From an uncultured Marmoricola sp. (GTDB lineage Bacteria; Actinomycetota; Actinomycetes; Propionibacteriales; Nocardioidaceae): 5,886 nt of DNA. The DNA lies in contig NZ_CALTZE010000177.1 of the NCBI RefSeq assembly GCF_943913695.1, positions 1 through 5,886 on the forward strand. Direction: 5' to 3'. The notes under the pieces were generated by a model. That model had not been told where the DNA came from. It ran no database searches and worked only from the letters and a program-made list of their open reading frames with translations. Below, in pieces: positions 1 to 5,886 of this stretch. Numbering within the stretch: the first letter of the stretch is position 1; each line of letters starts with the position of its first letter. Made by a program: the position numbers and the translations under genes.

Positions 1-15
1 GTCTCGGGCGCCGTT

Positions 16-106
16 CCATGTAACGCGGGGTTATTGCATGTGAACAAGGCCTGTCCGGCCACCTTCCCGGCACACCACCGCACCAGATGGCCGCGGGGGT
101 ACGGCG
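16..106. repeat. Dispersed structured repeat, copy 1 (left)
   Basis: Bases 16-60 are identical to 4186-4230 (45 of 45). After a diverged 10-base stretch the match resumes at the same spacing: bases 78-93 equal 4248-4263 (16 of 16, core CCGCACCAGATGGCCG). A last shared stretch, GGGTACGGCG at 97-106, matches 4278-4287 if copy 1 lacks 11 bases in the right arm of the hairpin. The 45-base core has an imperfect dyad (CATGTAAC at 17-24 against GTTA at 30-33 plus CATG at 37-40) and a small stem GGCC-TGTCC-GGCC at 48-60. The element lies 3' of purD in a gene-free gap. The family is not recognised; it could be a dispersed intergenic repeat, a structured RNA, or a shared promoter/terminator cassette. 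Confidence 0.85.
74..100 (-). terminator. Hairpin downstream of purD, possible terminator of purA-purD
   Basis: Bases 74-81 (ACCACCGC) pair with 93-100 (GCGGGGGT) with one A-G mismatch, enclosing an 11-base loop. It starts 35 bases past the purD stop codon in the direction of transcription. A second weaker stem, CGCGCC at 105-110 with GGCGCG at 119-124, lies only 10 bases past the stop. Neither is followed by a U-run, which is common for actinobacterial terminators but leaves the call uncertain. The main hairpin is part of the repeat element, so termination may be only one of its roles. Confidence 0.4.
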
Positions 107-134
107 CGCCACCAGGCCGGCGCGGACAGGCGCT

Positions 135-1357
<1,223 letters not shown>

Positions 1358-1361
<4 letters not shown>

Positions 1362-2656
1362 CGGCGGTGCCCCTCGTCGCGCACGACGATCGTCTGGTCG
1401 CGCCCGGGGCCGACGCCGACCGCCCAGAAGGGCGCACCCGACATCTCCTCGAGCGCCTCGACGTAGCGCTGCGCGGCCTTGGGCAGGTCCTCGAAGCGAC
1501 GGCAGCCGGAGATGTCGTCGGCCCAGCCGTCGAGGTGCTCGTAGACCGGCGTGGCCTTGTGGAACTCGGTCTGCGTCAGCGGCATCTCGTCGTGGCGCAC
1601 CCCGTCGACGTCGTAGGCGACGCAGACCGGCACCCGCTCCCAGCTGGAGAGCACGTCGAGCTTGGTCATGAAGAGCTCGGTGAGGCCGTTGACGCGGGTC
1701 GCGTAGCGCGCGACCACGGCGTCGTACCAGCCGCAGCGGCGGTCGCGACCGGTCGAGACGCCGACCTCGCCGCCGACCCGCCACAGCTTCTCGCCGTCGG
1801 CGTCGAAGAGCTCGGTCGGGAACGGGCCCGAGCCGACGCGCGTCGTGTAGGCCTTGATGACGCCGATCACGCGGTCGATGCGGGTGGGTCCGACGCCCGC
1901 ACCGGTGCTGACGCCGCCCGCGACCGGGTTGCTGCTCGTGACGAAGGGGTAGGTGCCGTGGTCGACGTCGAGCATCGTGGCCTGCGCGCCCTCGAAGAGC
2001 ACGGTCTCGTCGCGGTCGAGCGCCCGGTTGAGCAGCAGCGAGGTGTCGCGGACCATCGGCGCGAGGCGGTCGGCGTAGGAGCGGAGGTCCTCGACGACCT
2101 CCTCGACGGTGATGGCGCGGCGGTTGTAGACCTTGGTGAGCAGGTGGTTCTTGACCTCCAGCGAGGCCTCGACCTTCTCGGCGAGGATCTTCTCGTCGAA
2201 GAGGTCGGCCACGCGGATGCCGACGCGGTTGATCTTGTCGGCGTACGCCGGCCCGATGCCGCGGCCGGTCGTGCCGATCTTGTTCTTGCCGAGGAAGCGC
2301 TCGGTGACCTTGTCGACCGTGGAGTGGTAGCTCGCGATCACGTGCGCGTTGCTGCTCACCACGAGCTCGCCGAGCGGCACGTCCTGGGCGAGCAGGGCGT
2401 CGTACTCGCGGAAGAGCGCCTCGGGGCTGACCACCACGCCGTTGGCGATGACGTTGGTGCACCCGGGCGTCAGGATGCCGCTGGGCAGCAGGTGCGTGGC
2501 GAACTTGCGGCCGTCGACCACGATGGTGTGGCCGGCGTTGTGGCCACCGGAGGTGCGCACGCAGTAGTCGATGGACTGCTGGGTGGTGAGCAGGTCGGTG
2601 GCCTTGCCCTTGCCCTCGTCACCCCACTGGGCTCCGAGCACGACGATCGCGGGCAT
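1358..2656 (-). CDS. purA: Adenylosuccinate synthetase
   Basis: This cytosolic enzyme condenses IMP with aspartate using GTP to form adenylosuccinate, the first committed step to AMP. The 432-residue length fits the family (~430). The N-terminal signature WGDEGKGK (11-18) holds the catalytic Asp13. GGHNAGHT (37-44) holds the catalytic His43. The second signature GIGPAYADK lies at 133-141, FEGAQATMLDVDHGTYPF at 221-238, the TRVGSGPFPTE segment at 272-282, STGRDRRCGW at 301-310 and the C-terminal GPGRDQTI at 416-423. The ATG at 2656 is supported by a strong GGAGGGG (2664-2670) seven bases upstream and by the conserved N-terminus MPAIVVLGAQWGDEGKGK. It is the first gene of a two-gene operon with purD and is divergent from the lipid kinase gene. 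A possible -10 and a leader hairpin lie upstream. No missing catalytic residues were seen. Confidence 0.97.
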
Positions 2657-2703
2657 GTGTGCACCCCTCCATCAGCGGGTGTCGACGGCAGTCCGACAAG
2701 CCT

Positions 2704-2729
2704 CGAGCCCGGCTCCCTCGCCGGGCTCG
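2704..2729 (-). other. Perfect 10-bp hairpin in the probable purA leader
   Basis: Bases 2704-2713 (CGAGCCCGGC) are an exact inverted repeat of 2720-2729 (GCCGGGCTCG), with a six-base loop. It ends 47 bases before the purA ATG and would sit near the 5' end of the purA transcript if the -10-like TAACGT at 2739-2744 is used. No U-tract follows, so a simple attenuator is not evident. It could stabilise the mRNA 5' end, act as a DNA-level operator, or serve as a weak terminator. The structure is seen directly; its function is not. Confidence 0.5.
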
Positions 2730-2738
2730 CAGCCGGTC

Positions 2739-2744
2739 ACGTTA
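2739..2744 (-). promoter_or_regulatory. Possible -10 element of the purA-purD promoter
   Basis: On the minus strand this reads TAACGT, matching the actinobacterial TAnnnT pattern. It would start transcription near 2732 and give a leader of about 75 bases before the purA ATG. I see no convincing -35 hexamer about 17 bases further upstream, so the call rests on one hexamer and its position. Confidence 0.3.
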
Positions 2745-2814
2745 CCGCATCCCCGACCGCGCCTCCGACCCCGCGCGTGGGGTGGGACCCGGCGGGCGCC
2801 GACCGGAGCGGTAC

Positions 2815-2820
2815 TACGGT
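2815..2820 (+). promoter_or_regulatory. Possible -10 element for leaderless transcription of the lipid kinase gene
   Basis: TACGGT fits TAnnnT and ends six bases before the ATG at 2827, so transcription would begin at or next to the A of the start codon. No ribosome-binding sequence lies at a usable distance: the nearest GGAG is about 20 bases upstream. Absence of a Shine-Dalgarno sequence plus a correctly placed -10 is the usual look of leaderless actinobacterial genes. No clear -35 is visible. Confidence 0.4.
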
Positions 2821-2826
2821 GACGCC

Positions 2827-3732
2827 ATGGATCCCCTCCTCGTCATCGCCAACGCCGAGGCAGGCGGGGAGGAGCAGGAGTCGCTCGGGGTCGCGCTGGA
2901 GGTGCTGCGCGCCAAGGCCGACGTCGAGGTGGCCCGCACCAGCAACCCCGGCGAGCTCGACGGCGTGCTCCAGCGCGCCGGCGGTCGCACCCTGGTCGTG
3001 GCGGGCGGCGACGGCAGTCTGCACGCGGTGGTCGCGGCGCTGCACAAGCGTCGCGAGCTCGGCCGGCAGACGCTCGGACTGCTCCCCCTCGGCACCGGCA
3101 ACGACTTCGCCCGCACCCTCGGCCTGCCGCTGGAGCCGCGGGCGGCGGCCGAGTGCCTGCTCAGCGGGCGCGAGCAGCAGATGGACCTGATCGTCGACGA
3201 GGTCGGCTCGGTCGTCGTCAACAACGTGCACCTCGGCGCCAGCGCCCAGGCCAGCCGCCGCGCGACGCGGTGGAAGAAGCGGCTTGGCAAGGCGGGCTTC
3301 GGCATCCTCGGCTACCCGATCGGCGCGGTGCAGGCGGCCTTCCGACCGCCCTACGTGCGGCTGCGGGTCGAGGTCGACGGCGAGGTGCTCGTCGACGTCG
3401 ACCACCCGATCCTGATGATGGCCGTCGGCAACGGCGCCAGCGTCGGCGGCGGCACCGAGATCACCCCGGCCGCCGACCCCGACGACGGCCGGCTCGACGT
3501 GATGGTCTCGCGCTCGATCGGCCCGCTGGAGCGCTTCGGCTACGTCTGGCAGCTGGTGCGCGGGCGGCACGAGTCGCGCGACGACGTCATCAGCGTGCGG
3601 GCGCGCACGGTCTCGGTCTCCGGCGAGGAGTTCTACCTCTCCGCCGACGGTGAGATCAGCGGGCCGGAGCGGCGGCGAACGTGGACCCTGGAGCCCGCGG
3701 CCTACACGATGCTGGTGCCCTCGGAGTCCTAG
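2827..3732 (+). CDS. Diacylglycerol/sphingosine-kinase-family lipid kinase
   Basis: This 301-residue protein (family usually ~290-330) belongs to the DagK/YegS/LCB5-type kinases, which phosphorylate lipid hydroxyls such as diacylglycerol using ATP and act at the inner face of the membrane. The N-terminal catalytic domain has the nucleotide-binding GGDGS at residues 60-64 and PLGTGNDFAR at 87-96, with NAEAGG (9-14) where the family has NPxxG. The C-terminal beta-sandwich domain shows GNGASVGGG (201-209), the PDDGRLDV segment (218-225) and the late DGE motif (274-276). There is no signal peptide or membrane helix. The ATG at 2827 gives the usual short N-terminus; an in-frame ATG at 2659 would add 56 residues of intergenic translation unlike the family. 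The precise lipid substrate (diacylglycerol, a mannoside precursor or another) cannot be told from sequence. The 3' end overlaps the DUF3151 gene by four bases. Confidence 0.9.
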   Translation: MDPLLVIANAEAGGEEQESLGVALEVLRAKADVEVARTSNPGELDGVLQRAGGRTLVVAGGDGSLHAVVAALHKRRELGRQTLGLLPLGTGNDFARTLGLPLEPRAAAECLLSGREQQMDLIVDEVGSVVVNNVHLGASAQASRRATRWKKRLGKAGFGILGYPIGAVQAAFRPPYVRLRVEVDGEVLVDVDHPILMMAVGNGASVGGGTEITPAADPDDGRLDVMVSRSIGPLERFGYVWQLVRGRHESRDDVISVRARTVSVSGEEFYLSADGEISGPERRRTWTLEPAAYTMLVPSES

Positions 3733-4157
3733 CCCGGCAACCCGAGCGCGGCCGCGCCCTCGGGGCTGGAGTCGCGCAGGAAGTCGGCGCAGCGCTGCTG
3801 CTCCGGGGTCTCACCGATGCGGCCGGCCGCCGTCGACAGCGCCGCGAGCGCCCGCAGGAAGCCGCGGTTGGGCTCGTGCTCCCACGGCACCGGGCCGTGC
3901 CCCTTCCACCCGCTGCGCCGCAGCTGGTCGAGGCTGCGGTGGTAGCCGACCCGGGCGTAGGCGTAGGCCGTCACGTCGTCCTCGGCCCCGTCGAGCGCCT
4001 GCTCGGCCAGCGTGGCCCACGCGACGGGCGACTCCGGGTGGCGGCGTACGACGGCCCGCGCGTCGTGCCCCTCCTCGATCAGCGCCGCCGCCGGGTCCTC
4101 CGGCAGCAGCGTCGGCGGTGGCCCCGCCATCAGGTCCCGTCCGGTGAGGTCGCTCAT
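3729..4157 (-). CDS. DUF3151 domain-containing protein
   Basis: A 142-residue soluble protein of the actinobacterial DUF3151 family, function unknown. It is recognised by the N-terminal GPPPTLLPEDPA stretch (12-23), the helical middle with VAWATLAEQAL (45-55) and AYAYARVGYHR (64-74), and the hallmark WKGHGPVPWEHEPNRGF (84-100), followed by IGE (114-116) and CADFLRDS (123-130). The alternating helices look somewhat like a TPR-type fold, but that is inference. The start is ATG at 4157; an upstream in-frame ATG at 4253 is rejected because the extra residues would be translated from the repeat element. No Shine-Dalgarno is visible before 4157, so a leaderless or short-leader mRNA is possible (CACGAT ends about seven bases upstream). 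The TAG stop at 3729-3731 lies in the same CTAG as the stop of the convergent lipid kinase gene. From memory, a DUF3151 gene also lies near purA in mycobacteria. Confidence 0.9.
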   Translation of the reverse strand: MSDLTGRDLMAGPPPTLLPEDPAAALIEEGHDARAVVRRHPESPVAWATLAEQALDGAEDDVTAYAYARVGYHRSLDQLRRSGWKGHGPVPWEHEPNRGFLRALAALSTAAGRIGETPEQQRCADFLRDSSPEGAAALGLPG

Positions 4158-4185
4158 GGCGGCGATCGTGTCACGGGCCCGCGTC

Positions 4186-4287
4186 CCATGTAACGCGGGG
4201 TTATTGCATGTGAACAAGGCCTGTCCGGCCCCTCGCGCGGCACAGCCCCGCACCAGATGGCCGGTGCGGGGCTGTGCGGGTACGGCG
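4186..4287. repeat. Dispersed structured repeat, copy 2 (right)
   Basis: Same element as at 16-106 and in the same orientation: 4186-4230 is identical to 16-60 and 4248-4263 to 78-93 without any gap, then an 11-base difference in the hairpin's right arm, then GGGTACGGCG at 4278-4287. It fills part of the gap between the PepSY gene (upstream in the minus-strand sense) and DUF3151. The 45-base core ends 28 bases before the DUF3151 ATG. Read on the minus strand, the core contains TTGTTC, 18 bases, then TTACAT, which would make a plausible promoter for DUF3151, but this is unproven. Confidence 0.85.
4240..4277 (-). terminator. Perfect 15-bp hairpin between the PepSY gene and DUF3151
   Basis: Bases 4240-4254 (GCACAGCCCCGCACC) are an exact inverted repeat of 4263-4277, with an eight-base loop AGATGGCC. 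It lies 109 bases past the PepSY gene stop and upstream of DUF3151. Its strength fits a U-less actinobacterial terminator for the PepSY transcript, and being symmetric it could act on both strands. It is also the hairpin part of the repeat element, whose other copy has a shorter and less perfect stem. Confidence 0.55.
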
Positions 4288-4314
4288 GGCGGGTGCGGCG
4301 GCTCGGTGCGCGCC

Positions 4315-4366
4315 GGGCGGGTGCGCCGGGCCGGTACGCCGGGCTGGTACGCCGGGCTGGTACGCC
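4315..4366. repeat. 13-bp tandem repeat, four units
   Basis: Units GGGCTGGTACGCC at 4341-4353 and 4354-4366 are identical. The unit at 4328-4340 differs by one base (C for T), and that at 4315-4327 is more diverged (GGGCGGGTGCGCC). Looser related sequence continues to the left to about 4281. It lies in the 3' flank of the PepSY gene, starting 19 bases past its stop. It could be a variable minisatellite or reiterated protein-binding sites; nothing in the sequence decides this. Confidence 0.75.
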
Positions 4367-4385
4367 GGGCGCCGTCCCGGTCCGA

Positions 4386-4967
4386 TCAGCGGTCGACGTG
4401 CTGCGAGACCACGCCGAAGTCGGCGTCGAGGTCGATGTCGTGCTCGGTGCCGTCGCGCTCGATGACCTCGACGTCGTAGGCGACGCCCCGGTCGTCGCTG
4501 GCCTCGACGTCGGTGACGGTCCCGCCGCCGACGGCGGCCAGGGCGGCGCGCTCGGCCTGCTCCCGCTCGGTGGCCGAGAGCACGCGGTCGTCGGCGTCGC
4601 GGTCGTCGTACCGGTCGTCGGCGTCGCGGTCGTCGTAGCGGTCGTCGTCGTACCGGTCGTCGTCCCGGTCGTCCCGGTCGTCACGGTCGCGGGTGACCAC
4701 GGCGAGGTCCTTGTCGAGGGCGAGGTCGACCTCGGTGCCGTCGGCGCGGTAGACCTCGACCTCGTAGGCCTCGCCCGGGTCGTCGCTGGTCTCGACCTGG
4801 GCGGCCTCGCCGTCGGGCACCTCCTCGAGGGCGGCCGCGACGACGCGGTCGCGCTCGCTGCCGCGGACGTCGTCGGCGTTCGCGGTGGCGGCCCAGGCGA
4901 TGCCACCGCCGGCGAGGGCGACGGCGAGGGCGGTGGGGACGAGGACGCGGCTGCTGCGGAAGTTCAT
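4386..4967 (-). CDS. Secreted protein with two PepSY domains
   Basis: The 193-residue precursor begins with a signal peptide: basic N-region with Arg4 and Arg7, hydrophobic core about 8-27, and an ATANA site predicting cleavage after Ala31. There is no lipobox cysteine, so the mature acidic protein is probably released or wall-associated. Two similar PepSY modules follow, at about 35-92 and 130-190. Their matching features are an ER-rich first helix, SDD(P/R)GxAY(E/D)VEV and a DGTE turn, indicating an internal duplication. Between them, residues 93-128 are almost only Asp, Arg and Tyr, including YDDRDADDR twice (111-128). PepSY domains are thought to inhibit proteases or sense envelope conditions; the exact role here is unknown. 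The ATG at 4967 has AGGAG (4975-4979) seven bases upstream. It lies 90 bases after a sensor kinase gene, with regulator-like direct repeats in the gap. Confidence 0.85.
   Translation of the reverse strand: MNFRSSRVLVPTALAVALAGGGIAWAATANADDVRGSERDRVVAAALEEVPDGEAAQVETSDDPGEAYEVEVYRADGTEVDLALDKDLAVVTRDRDDRDDRDDDRYDDDRYDDRDADDRYDDRDADDRVLSATEREQAERAALAAVGGGTVTDVEASDDRGVAYDVEVIERDGTEHDIDLDADFGVVSQHVDR
4584..4691 (-). repeat. Low-complexity Asp/Arg-coding repeat inside the PepSY gene
   Basis: This 108-base tract encodes the linker between the two PepSY modules. It is made of GTC/GTCGTC-type triplet repeats and contains a 27-base period: 4586-4610 is identical to 4613-4637 (25 bases), each coding the nonapeptide YDDRDADDR. 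All length changes in multiples of three would keep the frame, so the tract may vary among strains. The alternating acidic and basic residues suggest a flexible, disordered spacer. Confidence 0.8.
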
Positions 4968-5007
4968 CGGATCTCTCCTGTGGGTCTGCGGTTGCGGTGA
5001 CAGGACC

Positions 5008-5050
5008 ACAGTGCGACAGGGTCGCTGAAGGCTTCCTGAAGCCGTCTGAA
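5008..5050 (-). promoter_or_regulatory. Candidate response-regulator-controlled promoter of the PepSY gene
   Basis: On the plus strand CTGAA occurs at 5025-5029, 5036-5040 and 5046-5050, with starts 11 and 10 bases apart; the first two read CTGAAG. OmpR/PhoB-family regulators bind such direct repeats at one helical turn. On the minus strand the repeats lie just upstream of CACTGT (5008-5013), a weak -10 candidate, so a bound regulator would cover the -35 position where no good -35 is seen. The predicted leader would be about 30 bases and includes AGGAG. A fourth, inverted copy (TTCAG) lies at 5057-5061 at the kinase stop codon. Inference from spacing only. Confidence 0.45.
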
Positions 5051-5057
5051 CGCCGTT

Positions 5058-5886
5058 TCAGGAAGCGGCCGGGAGCACGACCGTGAACGCCGCTCCGCCC
5101 AGTGCCGCGCTGTCGCCCACCTCGACGCGGCCGCCGTGGGCGCGCACCACCTCGGCCACGATCGCCAGGCCGAGGCCGCTGCCGCCGGCGTCGCGGCTGC
5201 GGGCGTCGTCGAGGCGCACGAAGCGCTCGAAGACGCGCGCGCGGTCGCCGACGGGCACACCGGGGCCGTCGTCCTCGACCACGAGCTCGACGTGGCCGTC
5301 GACCTCGCCCACCCGCAGGGAGATGCGGCCCGCGGCGTGCCGGGCGGCGTTGTCGACGAGGTTGCGCGTGACCTGGCCCAGGGCGGTGGCGTCGCCGAGC
5401 ACGCGGCCGGGGGCGACGCCGCTGGCGTCGACCTCGAGCCCGGTACGCCGTACCCGGCGCGCCTCGGCCAGGGCGAGGTCGTCGACGTCGACTTCGCGAG
5501 GGGTGCCGACCACACGGCCCTCGTCGGCCCGGGTGAGCAGCAGCAGCTGCTCGACCAGGCGCTGCATCCGCGTCGACTCCTCGAGCACCACCACGGCGAG
5601 CTCGCCCTCGCCGAGTGCGCCCGGGTGGCTGCGCTCGACCTCGGCGGTCTGGCGCAGGCTCGCGATCGGCGAGCGCAGCTCATGGGAGGCGTCGGCGACG
5701 AACTGGCGCTGCCGGTCGCGCGAGCCCTGCAGCCGCTCCAGCATCGCGTTCATCGTCAGCGCGAGCCGATGGACCTCGTCGCGACTGCCCGGCTCGGGGA
5801 CACGTCGCTCGAGCCGGTCGCCCGTGATGCCCTCGACCTCGGCCCGGATCCGCTCGACCGGTGCGAGGGCGCGCCCGGCGGTCAGC
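5058..5886 (-). CDS. Two-component sensor histidine kinase, partial (N-terminus beyond the right edge)
   Basis: The frame stays open to the window edge and 275 C-terminal residues are visible. The first ~50 form a HAMP linker (ALAPVERIRAEVEGI, then RVPEPGSRDEVHRLALTMNAM). Numbering from the Met at 5753, the HisKA helix follows with FVADASHELRSPIASL, phospho-acceptor His24 (codon 5682-5684). The HATPase domain has the N box NLVDNAARHA (131-140), G1 DDGPG (161-165), F box FERF (175-178) and G2 GSGLGLA (191-197). All catalytic motifs are intact. The Met at 5753 is internal to HAMP and is not the real start; a membrane-bound sensor region should lie beyond 5886, probably preceded by an OmpR-type regulator gene. 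Domain order resembles MprB/CseC-type actinobacterial kinases. The TGA at 5058-5060 is 90 bases before the PepSY gene, a likely output. The signal sensed cannot be read from this part. Confidence 0.93.
   Translation of the reverse strand, partial: LTAGRALAPVERIRAEVEGITGDRLERRVPEPGSRDEVHRLALTMNAMLERLQGSRDRQRQFVADASHELRSPIASLRQTAEVERSHPGALGEGELAVVVLEESTRMQRLVEQLLLLTRADEGRVVGTPREVDVDDLALAEARRVRRTGLEVDASGVAPGRVLGDATALGQVTRNLVDNAARHAAGRISLRVGEVDGHVELVVEDDGPGVPVGDRARVFERFVRLDDARSRDAGGSGLGLAIVAEVVRAHGGRVEVGDSAALGGAAFTVVLPAAS

Noticed and set aside
49..131. Nine-base complementarity GCCTGTCCG (49-57) with CGGACAGGC (123-131), a possible long-range stem
   Set aside because: The partner sequence is not present at the matching place near repeat copy 2, so it is probably chance in GC-rich DNA.
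1367..3190. 607-residue plus-strand frame antisense to purA
   Set aside because: Valine/aspartate-rich shadow with no family resemblance; it crosses the intergenic region and the out-of-frame start of the lipid kinase.
4158..4253. Longer start for DUF3151 at 4253
   Set aside because: The extra 32 residues would be coded by the dispersed repeat, which is non-coding at its other copy, and are unlike the family N-terminus.
4281..4380. CRISPR array
   Set aside because: The repeats are contiguous 13-base units without spacers.
4154..4906. Thr/Pro-rich 250-residue minus-strand frame
   Set aside because: A shadow of the PepSY gene produced by its triplet repeats; no signal peptide or ribosome-binding sequence.
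4968..5009. Longer PepSY start at 5009
   Set aside because: The added 14 residues would run through the AGGAG ribosome-binding site and spoil the signal peptide.

Overview
The window is very GC-rich, almost wholly coding, and uses GTG/ATG starts with G/C-ending codons. It carries purA-purD, a diacylglycerol-kinase-family gene, a DUF3151 gene and a HAMP histidine kinase followed by a secreted PepSY protein. This content points to a high-GC actinobacterium. A Nocardioides-like (Propionibacteriales) origin is my best guess, from family resemblance only.

Layout. Positions 1-134 are intergenic and hold the left copy of a structured repeat. Positions 135-2656 (minus strand) are a tight purA-purD operon for purine biosynthesis, the two genes overlapping by 4 bases (GTGA). 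Positions 2657-2826 are a divergent intergenic region with a perfect 10-bp hairpin in the probable purA leader and a -10-like hexamer placed for leaderless transcription of the next gene. Positions 2827-3732 (plus strand) encode a diacylglycerol/sphingosine-kinase-family lipid kinase. It converges on a small DUF3151 gene (3729-4157, minus), and both genes stop inside one shared CTAG palindrome. Positions 4158-4385 are intergenic and hold the second copy of the repeat, a perfect 15-bp hairpin and a 13-bp tandem repeat. Positions 4386-4967 (minus) encode a secreted protein with two PepSY domains joined by an Asp/Arg-rich repetitive linker. Positions 5058-5886 (minus) are the C-terminal part of a HAMP-HisKA-HATPase sensor kinase that runs off the right edge. 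The 90-bp gap between kinase and PepSY gene has three CTGAA direct repeats at 11- and 10-bp spacing, the pattern expected of an OmpR-family response-regulator site.

How the parts fit. purA and purD act in the same pathway and are probably translationally coupled. The kinase (with a response regulator probably beyond the right edge) and the PepSY protein look like one envelope-sensing unit with the PepSY gene as direct target. The least explained element is the dispersed repeat: 45 identical bases, then a spacer and a second conserved 16-mer at identical spacing inside a hairpin, found in two gene-free gaps 4.17 kb apart. It lies downstream of purD in one case, and between the PepSY gene and DUF3151 in the other. 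I do not recognise it as a named family.
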